From Cudoniella acicularis (Eukaryota; Ascomycota; Leotiomycetes; Helotiales; Helotiaceae): 31,848 bases of DNA. Below the pieces are notes generated by a model, which ran no database searches, had not been told where the DNA came from, and saw only the letters and a list, made by a program, of their open reading frames with translations. The translations under genes were made by a program, and so were the position numbers. Each line of letters starts with the position of its first letter. Position 1 is the first letter of the stretch. The stretch covers positions 1 to 31,848 of the forward strand of contig JAAMPI010000571.1 in the NCBI GenBank assembly GCA_013054445.1, written 5' to 3'. Shown in pieces: positions 1 through 11,849 of this stretch.

Positions 1-1755
1 AGGGCCCATAGCGCCATGACGACCGGTACCTGTATTAAACTCATCAGCATTATAAACTATCAGTGGACAATTCAAGCGTGCTCACCAAATTAAGAAGCTG
101 CCACGAAATCCCCCAAAGTCCCAAACGCTCAAGTCCAGTCTCAACCCCAGCCTGCACCTCAGGAATCTCTCCCAAAAGCCCTTGCCTAGAGTCCGCTGAC
201 TCCATACTGGCTCTTGTCTCTCCACGAAACCGACCATGATCTTTAGCTTTTGAGAGGTATTGGACGCCGACGGGAGTCACGAGGGTGCTGCTGATTTCAA
301 CTACACTCCCTGCTGCTCTGGCGATAGTTATCAAACCCAGGGAGAAACCTACGTTCAACAGAAATGTGATGAATGTGGCGTTATATGCAAGTGCTGATAA
401 ATGGAGGAACGACAAAGCCAAAGAGGGTATCCAGACTGGCGATGAAAAGTAATTCTTGAAATCTTGCCCATATTGCCGTAATGCACGGAATATTTTCGCG
501 AAGGGGTTCTGAGAAAGGAGGACTGGAGTGGATGGAAGGGATTCAGCCACCGTCTTCAGAACTCTAAGTCTTGGATTAGCATCCCAGACCCTTTTCGCAC
601 AGAATAATTCAACCCCCCAACTGGCAGAACTCATACTACCAACAACAAGAACTCCAATCTTGATGCCAGTAACAGAGATAATTGCCGATATTAAGATTGG
701 TGCGATGAGCTTGCAGATCAAGTCAATCCTTCTCATGATTGAGTTGAGATGAGTGAGATCGTATGGTCCACCATCTGGATCTGAAGCTGTGACGATGAAG
801 TCTCGTTCCATTGATAGCATGTTGCCACTGGCACTGAGAGTTTCGAGGATTCCTAAGAACAGAATTAGGGCAAACATTCCGTCTTTGACAACGTTTGTAA
901 TAGGCGGGCCACGAAATCCAGACTCGAGGTGAGCTCCATTGTCACTCTTTCCTGGCTCAACTATGAAAAACCATAGTATTGAGGCGCAAATGACTGCAAC
1001 ACGATTGACAGTAATAGTGCTGGAAAGTGTCTTCAGACGATGAGGAGCTTTATCGACCCATCTTCCAACAGTCGATGCGAAACATATCGAAGCAAGCGTC
1101 CTGACAATACCCCTGAACAAGAAGAATAAGCATCACGTGATACCCAAAAATTCCAGAATCTTAAGTGTAGAACATAGAAGGAGAAATAAGGTTACTTGCC
1201 GTACAGATGAAGCAACAAGAGTATCCGGATATGCAGCTGCAGTGAAAATAATCTGAAAGGATCAGTAAAGTTCACACCTCGCCACCCATCAGATGCCTCT
1301 CACCGCCGCGAATTCCTGCCCTCAAAAGATCAGCACAGTCACCTTTCAATCAAGACGAAAAAGTTACAGGACAGGCATGAAACATGCTCTGCGGGTGAGA
1401 GGTCACATACGTAGGTTCTAATGTTCCATGTCGAGAGGAAGTGACTGCGAGAAGTTTTAGCATTTCGTGAAGTGTGAGCCGATCGAATTATCCCTGAACG
1501 AAGCAAAAACAGCACCCGAAACGCGCGACGGAAGCCAAACATCTGAGTTATGTTCGAGAGAAGGGAGGGAGAACAGCGAAACGTAAATGTATGAACGGAC
1601 CTTGTGTAGAGGTTCAATGCTTGAGATTGAGTCATGCCATCTTGGTCGTCAATTGCTAGAGGAGTTGCATCGGGAGAGAATTCTAAAACGTTGAGGTTTT
1701 CACCTTCTTCCGGGGTCACTGTTATTCCGCGCTCGGCTTCGTCATTGGATGCCAT
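1..1755 (-). CDS. Ferroportin-like metal (iron) exporter, 3' end beyond window
   Basis: Probable multi-pass exporter of the ferroportin (SLC40) family, which moves Fe2+ or related metals out of the cytosol; membrane location in this fungus is not shown. Model: complement(join(<1..29, 86..1112, 1200..1252, 1304..1315, 1411..1444, 1601..1755)), reading continuously for 427 codons and then into a last exon cut by the window edge. Start chosen at 1755 (CAAGATGGC context), giving an acidic N-terminus beginning MASNDEAERG. Family-like stretches include LYTSHFLSTWN, AYPDTLVASSVRG, MERDFIVTASD and MRRIDLICKLIAP, followed by hydrophobic helices and LGLWGISWQLLNL at the end of exon 5, continuing as VPVVMALWAL after the last visible intron (30..85). 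Two oddities: a 12-nt exon (1304..1315) encoding EFAA, and a GC-AG intron (1113..1199). All other introns are GT-AG. The family call is firm; metal specificity is inferred. Confidence 0.9.
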
Positions 1756-2416
1756 CTTGCAGACTGCAAATCGCGACGGTGGGCTATGACTGCAGAGGAA
1801 CGAAATTGAATGTTTGATACATCGAATGGTGATGAGTTTGCTGAGCTAGCTTCTCGTGATATGCGGTGTGGCTTGAAGGCTTCGAGAATTATCTGCCGCC
1901 CTAAACTAACCTTCAAAAATCGGCACCACTCAAATCGAACGATGTAGTCATGCAACTATATAATTCACATTGAAAATCACATTTCGGGATTAGCAAGGTT
2001 AATTCAGGGAAACCCGATTCGCAAAAAGCTCTCGAGTTTTGATATTGAAAAATAGGTAATAAAAATGATCCCTCGATCATACACCGTGAAAGTCTTCGTG
2101 AGAAGGGCGAACCAAAAATCAACGACAACCTCCTAAGATATCAGGCTCCAAACCGGAGAACAGACAAACATCCTCCGAAACTCGCATCCAAAGAGAGAAA
2201 ACTCCATATCGCCATTGCAGTCCCCAAAAAGATTTCGTGTCCATTTCCCAAGCCGTGAGAATCGTTTGCGCCGTCATATTGACTTCGATCCTGCGGCAGT
2301 CTTCCCTCATGTCATCTATCCCTTTCTTCGTCAAACCCGTTTGAACATTCCTTGACCCGTCCAAAAATTCATCGCGCACTTTTCCCGCAGCACAATATCC
2401 AGCTTTCATCGATGCT
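1756..2416. other. Intergenic region upstream of the ferroportin-like gene
   Basis: About 660 bases between the ferroportin start at 1755 and the end of the small minus-strand gene at 2417. It should hold the ferroportin promoter and the 3' flank of the small gene, since both run on the minus strand. An open frame at 2119-2416 (minus) is an out-of-frame continuation past the small gene and is not supported as separate coding sequence. No RNA gene or repeat is seen. Confidence 0.5.
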
Positions 2417-2705
2417 CTACAGAGAGCCCATTCTCTCCTCCAAGCCACCCCAGTAGACAATTGGTCGAGGTTCCAATATCTCAAGGCCTGTGGCAAAGAC
2501 TTTTTTTTTCTTCCTCCATGTCTACCATCGAGGGTTGGCGGTGCATGATGGCGTTTATAGTGCTGACAGGTGAGGAGGAGTTTGATGCGTATGAGTCGCG
2601 GTTGCTGGACATCATTGAAGAGTCCGATGGAGACCGGGACCGGCGTGCTGACAGAGATGTGCGGATGCTCGAGAAGGAGAGAGACTGGAGACGTGTGGTA
2701 CGCAT
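2417..2705 (-). CDS. Small Ser-rich/acidic protein, frame broken at an A9 tract
   Basis: Probable small protein of about 95 residues, function unknown. From the ATG at 2705 the frame encodes a basic, serine-rich N-terminus (MRTTRLQSLSFSSIRTS) and then HRQPSMVDMEEEKK before meeting a stop just after a run of nine A (plus-strand T at 2501-2509). Removing one A continues the protein as VFATGLEILEPRPIVYWGGL then EERMGSL and a TAG at 2417. The PRPIVYWGG-EERMG tail looks like a conserved short C-terminus, and I have an impression of similar tails in other ascomycete small proteins, unverified. Adding a base instead would give a 195-residue product ending at 2119, whose tail is less convincing. As sequenced the gene is frameshifted, by a consensus error, a true mutation or slippage on the A tract. 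Confidence 0.5.
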
Positions 2706-5165
2706 ATTGACTGTTGAGGATTGAAAGCTTGAAGGTTGAGGCTGGTAAGATAAAGTCCGATGAGAAGAACTTGGTATATGTGGAGGGCAGAAAGCAATAA
2801 ACTCCCGGTGCAGATCTTGAATAATAAAGTTCGATTAGAGTTCTCGAGAAGTATAAGTGCAGGCGTGCAAGTGTGTATTGAAGGCGCAGCCTCAGTGGAT
2901 TAGGATAGGAGTACGTGGAGCACTTGAACGAGTGACGAGTCTTGTAAGACTATAATAAAGCAAATGCTCGGAGTAGATGAGAATTAAGAACAGTGTCGAT
3001 CGAAAGGTGCTTGTGAACGAAGAACATCAGTCCGAAGTACGCAACACCCAGTACTTAAGTGGCACTGGTTGTCACGCTAGGACTTCCCCTGTGGTCCTGG
3101 AAATAGAAGGGAAGTTTGGTGATGAGGGTGATCAGTAAGGATCAGGGAGCAATACGGTGAGAAGGGGTTCCAGGGGGTTGACGAAGGTCGACTGGGGACT
3201 CGCTTGACCGCAGAAAAGAATGCAATAAAAGACGAACGTACGAGCTGGAGCAAACATCAATGCAAAACCGTTGCCAAACCTTGCGTGGGTGGCTTTTGTC
3301 AATGCGATCACTGTTACAAAGCGGTGGGAATGACACCAGGAGGGGGATAGCCTAAACAGGGGAACGCTCGAGAAGAGCGGGGGAGATTCTCAGAGAAGCA
3401 GCTTTGAAGCAGGACATCAGGAGAAATGCTACGAAGCGTTGAATGGCGTCCGCAAAGAGTGAAGCACCGATGCTCCAGGTCGGCGTTGGTGCAGGTGGCG
3501 TGGCAACTGCAGGCGACGGCTGTCAGGTACGAACTCCACTGCATTCACCAACTCCAGAGTGTGCAGAAGTGCACTGGAAGCCTGGAACTCTTCCAAGGGG
3601 GCACTGTGGCACGAAAGCAGGGCTCAGGGGGCTGCACCCCGAAGCGAGGCGGTCGTCCAGTGGCGGCCACGCAAACTCCACGGCTGATGACGACCCCTCA
3701 GCCAGGACAGCGGGCCTCCCAGCAAACCTGCAAGGCCCGAATATTGGAGACCGAGACCCATTCATTCCCCTTTGCCCAGAACATATGGTTCGCATGCCTC
3801 CTTCATATCTGGATGTATTTTGGATTCAATGCGAGCCCACAGCCCGTAAAGACACGTTTACGTCGGCCTTCACAAGTCGCAAAAGCCAAGCGTCCACCAG
3901 ATGCACGCCAACTGTTGACTGCATGCTTCGGTGAAGTAAACCAGTGTATCGCGTCCCGATAGAAGGGGCTTCTTCGCCGAGACATCTTCACACAGTGACA
4001 CCGCCAAAAGCCCCCAACGTCCATGTCTCAATGACACCACGGCGCCGCAGGCTCAGAAGGGACAGACAGACAGCATCTGAGCCTCTCTGCGTTCTGCTGC
4101 CCAGCAACCACCTTAATCACACGCTCTTCAGAACCTCAAACCCGCAGCAGCCGGCCAGCAATCCCCGCGCCCTCGCCCTCGCCCGGCCCATCAAACAGGC
4201 ACAGGCACGTTCGTGGTGATATCAGGATGCTGAACCACGCTTGCGACGAGTTTCAGCCCTTATCGCCCGCTTCCGGCCTAGCCTCTGCCGTGCCAGCATG
4301 GCCCAAGCAAGGGACTGACACCGCCAAGGTCCGTGATGACCAGCCCTCACCCATCCAAGATGTCGCATCTTTAAATACTTGCTGCGCACTCCATTGAATG
4401 CGGGAATGCTGGTGTTAAGGGGAATAGTGCCATTAATTCTTGTCATGAGAATTGCTGTTGATATCAACTCATTCCGCTCATACTTGCTCTGCTTGCAAGT
4501 TACATTTTTACGTGCATGGGACCATCAGATCAGCTTGCCTTTCCTGTGTTTCCGGACCATGTGAGTCTTGAAACAATAATAGCGGAGCATAATGTATTCA
4601 AAATTGTCAAAATATTCTGATCATTGATGAACAGAACTTCAAGGAACTTGCTTTTCGGAGGACCTATTAATCTTGTTCATTTAACTGTTTGGTTTCATAC
4701 AAAAATATTACTATTTGATCATGGATATTGAGCTTAGAGCAAGCTTCATTCAGCAAAGAGCGCTCCCCCTTGTAAGCTGTAACCTTCGAGACTCCGTGGC
4801 TATGCATCAGAACAATGAAATAATGACCCTGCCCTCTTCTCATCTACTATCATCAAAAAATGCGGCTCCAAAAATAAACCCCCCGTCCTTGGTGTATACC
4901 ATCGTATTCTACATTGATCCCCACGAATCAGCCAAAACCATGCCCCGCCTATTTACATCATTTCGGGGGCGATATAGAAATCGAGGCATCGCCAGCCTAA
5001 GTCGTGATGGTCACCAATGCTCTCCATTCCCAAATGCGATTCGCACGAACAATCCAAAGTAACTTGGACGATAAGCTCCCCCACACTTCTTTCGCACGTC
5101 CATAATGTCGCTCAGGTATGCCAGTAGATCTATCGATATCGAAGGTTAAACTTTGCTTCCCGTTC
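2706..5165. other. Gene-poor intergenic region between the small gene and the cch1 3' end
   Basis: About 2.46 kb with no gene I can support. A GC-richer island at roughly 3400-4230 has overlapping open frames on both strands (for example 3426-3962 and 3443-3934 plus, 3523-3795 minus), but none shows a recognisable domain, splice structure or convincing codon use. The stretch 4560-4960 is AT-rich. It should contain the promoter of the minus-strand small gene (near 2.7-3.2 kb) and the 3' UTR of cch1 (near 4.9-5.16 kb). Confidence 0.45.
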
Positions 5166-8100
5166 TCAACGAGAATCTTCACCTCGACTACCCCGACTTG
5201 GTCGCCGCGTCGTGAAACTACGCCTGATACTCTCTCCCCAGGCCGAATTGTCCAGCACTTCGAGAACATTCTCGGCACTGACTGCGCTTCCGCGCCTACT
5301 ACTCCCTGCTGAACTCCCTCCAGCTAGCTCGCTACCCTCGAAGCTAAACGCCGAATTCGTGGGCCTGTGTGGTGACAGCTGCGGTGATTTCCCAGGGGAA
5401 CGTGGACCACCCGAGCTGTTAGATGCTTCTCGATGGAGTCGTGCTCCATCCAAACCATGAGAAATGAATGAGCTGCGGGGATCACTCCTGTCTGTTGGCG
5501 AAAGGTGTTGGGACATTGGTCGATTTGGTTGTCTTCCAAGATCAGCTTCGTCATCGACGTAGACCTCGGGACCAAGTTGGGGGATGTCGGTCATACGCCC
5601 CGACCTCTTTCTTTCGAGATGCTTTCTGAATCTTCTTGACCAAAACCTTTTACTACTGTCAGCAAGGTTCTTTTTCTAAGGAATGTAATCCTTACATAGT
5701 ATCGAAGAAGCCAAGAACAATCCGCCTGCGGATCTCTTCTTCAACTCGCTGTAATCGTGCACGACGGCGTAAAAACTCCTCAAGCCTAAAAAAACACGTC
5801 AGCTCTTGCTAAAGGTAGGTGTAAAAGCCACTTACTTCAAGCTCTTGCTATCGCTAATAACTTTATAATGAGCTAAGATCATTAAAACCGTGGTGAACGA
5901 TACCCCCCTATCTGCATCGGCCGATACCATGATTTCTTCAAAGAAAAGGTTATAACGGGCTCTTGCTCGTCTTACTTCCTGGGGATCGATCTGGGCGAGA
6001 CGTTTGTTCAAAGCCTTCAAGTTCACCCCAGTGGACCCGCTTGGGGTGCCCATTGAAACCATTCTCCCGGATGTTGGCTGCGATTGGATATCCTCGAGAA
6101 TTCTTCGAACCGAGTTTTCGTGACTGTAAATTCGCATTTCAAAAACTCCGGACAGTTCTCCGAGAAGGCGAGGGAAAATCTCTTTCGATATGTATCCAGT
6201 ACCTTCAGGATCCAACGTGGCCCAGGCTTGTTTGAATCGCCGTAATTCCTCTCGACTCACTTTACCAAGTCCGCTGGAGCGCTGATACACGTAGCTGAAA
6301 CTCTCGTAGATGAGAGACACAAATAAGCTAGTGAAGATGTACATGCTGAGAATATTCCAAGCAATAAATAAGGCTCTGGCCCAGCTTTCACTTCCACAAT
6401 CGCTGCTGAAGAAGTCCGGTCCATCTATACAGAATGGAGGCGTAGCGTTAGCATAATCTGCCATAATTTGATTCCAGCCCTCGCCAGTAGACATTCTGAA
6501 GAGCAGAATCAGGGCTTTGGGGACAGTCCTGAAGTTGAGGTTGCCAGTCCCTTGAGTTCCGAACCGAGTGAGTCCAAAGGTTTGCGTCATAGCAATCGCA
6601 AAAACCAGGAAGAAAACAAACCAGGTTGCTAAGAGGTTCCCGATATTGGTAAGACTAGCAGCGGCTGTTTTGAAAAGTTGGTCTAAGGCGTCGTTACGGG
6701 GGATTAAGAGCAGAACAACTGAAACCAAGAACAATTTGTGTAGTTGAAGATAGACTGGCGAATTGTTGTTAGCTAAGAGTAGGATTGTGGATGCAAAAGT
6801 CCCAGGAACCACGATTATCGAGAACATATCCCATGAGCTTCTCCGGAATCTTGCCCAACTGAGGCCAACGATTCGTACAACGATGTTGGCTATGTAAAAC
6901 ATTGTAAAGGCGAGGAAGACGTAGAGCCTCGTTAGGTCCACCCAATTCGGCTCAGGGTAGTATTCAACCAATAATAGAATGAGGTGTAGAATGAGGACTA
7001 GAGTCACGGCCCGTTGCCATCTGCCATGTTTTCGGACAGCCCTTTTGTAGCACCAATTTTTCCACTTTTTGCCTCCTGTGGTTGGTGGCCTTTTCGATGG
7101 GGCGACTTGCCTCAAAAGTTTCCTCAACTCCACCCACGACCTTTGATCGGCTGTTAGAAAGGCCACTCCAGTCTGTTCTGTATAGTTTCTCATGAAGACA
7201 GATATAAACAAGGTCAGGACGAAGACAGTGGCAAGGAGGTTGAAGATGACGAAGAATACAGCATAGCCTTGGGACGTGAGGGGGATCGGCTGAAGGCCAG
7301 AACCCGTTATCGATTGAGCGCTCCACATGACGTCTATCCAACCTTCCTGGGAGACAATTTGGAAGAGTATGAACAGAGAGCTTCCGAAATCGTCAAAGTT
7401 ATAATAGGGGTTTTGGACGGATCTAGGCGCGAGCAGAGTCCAGTTGTTGCTGAATGGCGTCGAACCGAATTCTCCAAAACAGTCGACAAGCAGATTGGGC
7501 TGTGTGTTGGTATTATCATTACATAGGTACATTTTATTGTTGAATAGATTCACGCCGTAAATTGCGAAGGGAATCAGAAGTGACAATGAGACGAATGCAG
7601 CCTGATAACTGATTAGTCAATATTTCAGTACGGCGGCAAATACAACTCACAGAGAAGATCTTTGCACCTCCAACAACGATCAATGAATGAAAAGTTTCTC
7701 TGGCACTGTCACTAACGTTGAGTAGTCTGAGGGCCCGAAGTGCTTTAAAGGCGCCTACTGCTCTCGATACGGCACCATCATTCATAAGCGAGGTGATGAC
7801 ATTGATCCAGAAGGTTACCAGAACAACCCCGTCAATGAATCCCCACGAGCTCCTGAAATATGCATTTGGGGTCCAGAAAAACCCGTCCGCAACAACTTTG
7901 ATCAGAGCCTCGATGGTAAATATAATCGCGAATGCCATATCAGTCCATACGAACCAATTCCGGACACTAAATGTGTGTTTGTCAAAATATTCTTTCTGGA
8001 AGAGAGGTGTGGTAACACAGGCAAGTATGACCATGGCCACTATAGCCACATATATAAACGCCGAAAAGGAATACCAGACAACCCTGTTTGGTTCAACCCC

Positions 8101-11100
8101 ATCAATGCGTTCACTTCCGCGGCCGGGTCCTACAATCCTCTGACAAAATCGACGAATCGGGTTGTTAGGCTTGAAGATAAAGAGGGCATTATTGTAAGTT
8201 GGATGCCTTTTGAGAAAGTCACGTTGAGCTTTCTTTCGTTGCGAAGTTGCTGACACGGCCTCTTTTGCTAATGTTCTGGCATCTGTTGTCTCATCGGGAC
8301 GGCTCGAGAATTGTATGTTGGAGTAGAAGGGATTGGGTTCACGATGCCAGACACGACTTAAGAATTTGCCCCATATCCCGGACAAGAAACCTGGATTGAT
8401 GGCAGGGGGGCCTTCGGTTGGCGGCGTCTCTGGGTTCGAGGCAGACTGTTCTGCGGCACGAATTTCGTCATCAAGAAAGTCTTTAACAACAGCGTCTTTC
8501 AAAAGCATTTCCATGGTGGCCGGTCCGTAATCCAGGGGATCTTTTGTAGTTCTAGCTCGGCCAAAGCGGAATATAGCCGATAGAGATAGATTGCTAGAGC
8601 TTCCGCCAAGCTCTTTTCTATTTAGAAAAGCCTTTACTTGATGCATGCGTTTTTCATCCTCGGAAACATCGAAATTTTCTTGGATAACCGCTATGAACAT
8701 ATTCACCAAGATAAAATTCGAAAGGATGAACCATCCAGTGAAGAACACTGCGGCCATCCAGGCGGTATTGTACTTGTCTGTGTTCGTAGTGGCAGCGTAA
8801 AGAACCGTCGTCCAGTTCTCGCTCGATAATATTTGGTACATACCAAGGAACGAGTTCCATATGGTGTAGAAGGTGGTTCTGTTCCAGTTTCCGTAATAAT
8901 CTTGTTGTGGTATTTCCCCGCGGAACATCTGAGCCGCAAAGATCGAAATAAGGAACGTGATCAGAAAGACGAAAAGCATCAGGTTGCCAATACCGGCTGA
9001 ATTTCCTAGAACAAGTGTGATTAATTTCCTTGTGAGTGGCACAGCAATAATAATGCGGTAGATTCTGAGGATTTGGAAAATGCTCAACCATGCGTACACT
9101 TCTCCGGAGTTGCGGATTGGTGGAATCAAAATGATAGCGGTCACAACGGCAAGACCTAGATCAAACCAATTCTGCTTTTCCCTCATAAAGCCACGCCAGT
9201 CGGCTATGAATCGAATAATAATTTCGAGCAGGAGAATGAAAGTAATAACGATCTGCGAGTTTTGGATAAAGTTGGCTCGAAGGGTTGACATGCTGGCACT
9301 TCTGCAAGCCTGGACCACGATATCGAAGGTGATGCAAAGGATCCAAAACCAGTAAGTCTTGTCATACCAACGTTTGAGAGAACTCGTCCGAAGTGTCGAG
9401 TTCGCGTCATGGGTTGGCAGCATGCTCTTCACCTGCGAGGCGAATGCGCTAGCTTTTCCTTCCTCTCGAATGACTTGGAACGAGGAGGTGATCACGGCTA
9501 TCAGTAAATTAAGAAGCCAAAGCATCATAATCATGATACCACCGGCAAAGAACAAGGCGGCGGGTAAATAATCCGAGTTCGTGGTGTAGTACATCAGATC
9601 CGTGTAGGTGTTTGCTGTCATGATGACAAAAACCAATTGCAGTGACTGAAAGATATTATCGAAACTGACTGTCCCATTGTACGGCCGCATATTTGGCGGA
9701 ATTTCGAGGCAATATGATCCCTGTGGGCACAGATATCCTTTCGTCGTGTTCGTTCCGAAGCCCACCTGGTTGACATCTGGTGTAACGAACGGTACCCAAC
9801 CTTTTCTCCATGGCTCATGAGCGCCTGTTATATTATCCAAGTTTCCTCCGCAGAACGATGTCTGCGGAAGATAAAAAGTCTGTTGTGATGTATCGCTGGG
9901 GTCAAACCACACACACTGGCGATCAAAACTCGACTTAAAGCTCTGTACTCCAATAATAGCAAACAAAAGCCAGAAAAAACTAATGAGAAATGACACGTTG
10001 ATGAGTAATGGTGCGGCTTTTTTCAAACTTCGGAGGATGATCTAATAATGTCAGCTTTGGAGATCGTAAAAGTGTTGATTAACATACAGAAGTACCATGC
10101 GTCAGGGCAAGTAGACGGAGAATTCGCAGGCAACTTAGCATTCTGAATACGTATAAGTGATAGGTATCCTCAATGGTGCTAACACCTAAAACAAAGGCTA
10201 TCCAAAAAGCCACGACTGCAACAAAATCAAGTCGGTTGAAACCGTGCCGAAGAAAGGCGCGCCTAGCGAGTTGGAGACGCTGTGCTTGCTCAACAGTTCT
10301 GACTCTTTCTCCTTGGATTGCACTGAAGGAGCGGAAAACGGTGGGGGCATTTATAGAAGGCGAAGTTCGGGCACCTTTGACTGAAGGATTTCGTTGAGGC
10401 GCAAAGATTGTCCGATATTTGTTCATGATTACTGCCTTCACCCCTCCCTGCCTGTCGATAGAGCTATACTCAGCGGCATTCAGAATAAAGCCAGATACTA
10501 TGACTCGAGCCACGATCTCGAGGGTGAAGACGATAAAAAGTGCAAGTAATGCAAAATCGGTCGATGTGCCGCCCCAACCTTTGGGACGGGTGTCGAGATA
10601 AGCGTTCGAAGAAGAATCTACCGCTAGAAGAACCGTTTGGACCATAATTAGGATAAGGATGATAGGCTCCGTGAAAGGATATACCAATAGATCGCAGAGC
10701 CAGTTTCGGACCTTACTTTCAGGAGAGAAAATGCCTAGACTTCTACCTTTCAAAGGATTTGGCGGCTTTTCCGGTTCCTCTTGCCAAAAAGGCTCTTGTT
10801 GCTGACGCCCGCCAAAAAATCGTATGGCTTTCTCAACGGGAGCCGTTGGAAGATTCTCCTGGTGTTGCGGACCTGCTGCTAAGGGGTCCTCTTTATGTTT
10901 TGGCTGAAATCGAGTTTCCGATTCGTCACTCAGACTCCCCATAGCGCTGTCTAGAGTAGGAATGCTCGCCTCACGAGACGCCTCTCGACGAGCGTTAATC
11001 TCAAGAAGCTCGGCTTCACCACTGCTTATGTTGACGACACGCTGAGACATAGCTCTCACTATTGAACCTGCCCTTGAAAAAGCGCCTGAAGCAGTTGAAG

Positions 11101-11849
11101 GTGATCGTGACCTTGTTCGCCCATTAGGGGATAGAGAGTCCCCCAGGCTTTGAGCCCTTGATCGACCAGAATTTGGCGAAAGTCCATTTTCGACCGCTGC
11201 TAAGTCGTCTCCAAGCATTGAACCCCTATGCCTCACCGATTCGAAAGAGTTGAAATTAACACTATGAAAACTTCCAGATCTGTCGTGTCCTTGACCCCTG
11301 GAAGAATAGCTTTCCGCCCCGCTTATAGGTTGTAAGTGACTTGGGTCAGTGAGCGGAACGCTGTCAGATTCCGATGCAAAGTATCCTGGATGATCATCAA
11401 CAGCGTCGCCATAAGGAGAAAGGCCACCAAAATCTCCAGATCCATAAGGGGAGGCGGCTCTCGGAGCATGTGAAACGCTAATATCTGGTACTAAAAGTCC
11501 TGCAAATCCCATCGCTGCTTGAAAATCAGCTGGATTTCCTACTGGCGAGGTCGGTGTTCCTCCATCATCAAATGTTCGAGGTTCCGGTATTGACAGAGGG
11601 ACGCCGCCAAATCGATTGGGAGCTCTTTCAGCAGGGCTTGGGGATTCGTTGCCCAATCTTTCATATCGAGGACCATTGCTATGTCCAGTAGTCGGTCGTG
11701 AGCTTCCCCCCAAGAGACTCCTCCCTCTATTGTGCCGAGGTCCATCTGCCAGGTCAACTGAATCCGGTGGAGGGGCGAGATCTTGAAGGAGGGATGGAAT
11801 GAGGAGGGGTGGACGGATCTTCGGGATCCTGCGAAGGCTGAGGAGGCAT
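5166..11849 (-). CDS. cch1: Cch1, pore subunit of the high-affinity calcium channel
   Basis: Large four-repeat voltage-gated-type cation channel, the fungal Cch1 alpha subunit, which works with Mid1 for Ca2+ entry at the plasma membrane. Model: complement(join(5166..5655, 5696..5785, 5836..7601, 7651..10041, 10088..11849)); after discounting one extra base near 11788 it is 2165 codons. Repeat I S4 lies at the end of exon 1 (FRMLSCLRILRLLALTHG). The pore loops read IMTANTYTD (N about 731), ILSSENWTT (E about 995), IVSQEGWID (E about 1470) and RMSTGEGWN (E about 1758), an N/E/E/E filter. An EF-hand-like DPEGTGYISKE lies near residue 1850, and the C-terminus has EVLDNSAWGESIRRSF. The N-terminal ~350 residues are Ser/Pro-rich and probably disordered. 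The ATG at 11849 (ACAATGCC) gives MPPQPSQDPEDPSTPPHSIP, then needs a one-base deletion to continue as LQDLAPPPDSVDLADG. Introns are 40-50 nt. Identity is certain; the first exon needs cDNA. Confidence 0.96.

Noticed and set aside
2119..2496. 125-codon minus-strand frame (RYWNLDQLSTG...LEPDILGGCR), which an added base would join to the small gene
   Set aside because: The competing frame (one A removed) gives a compact protein with a more convincing tail, PRPIVYWGG...EERMG; the longer frame probably lies in the 3' UTR. It is kept only as an alternative.
3426..3962. 178-codon plus-strand ORF overlapping a 163-codon ORF in another frame and a 90-codon minus ORF
   Set aside because: Several frames are open at once in a GC-rich island, none with domain, splice structure or plausible residue composition.
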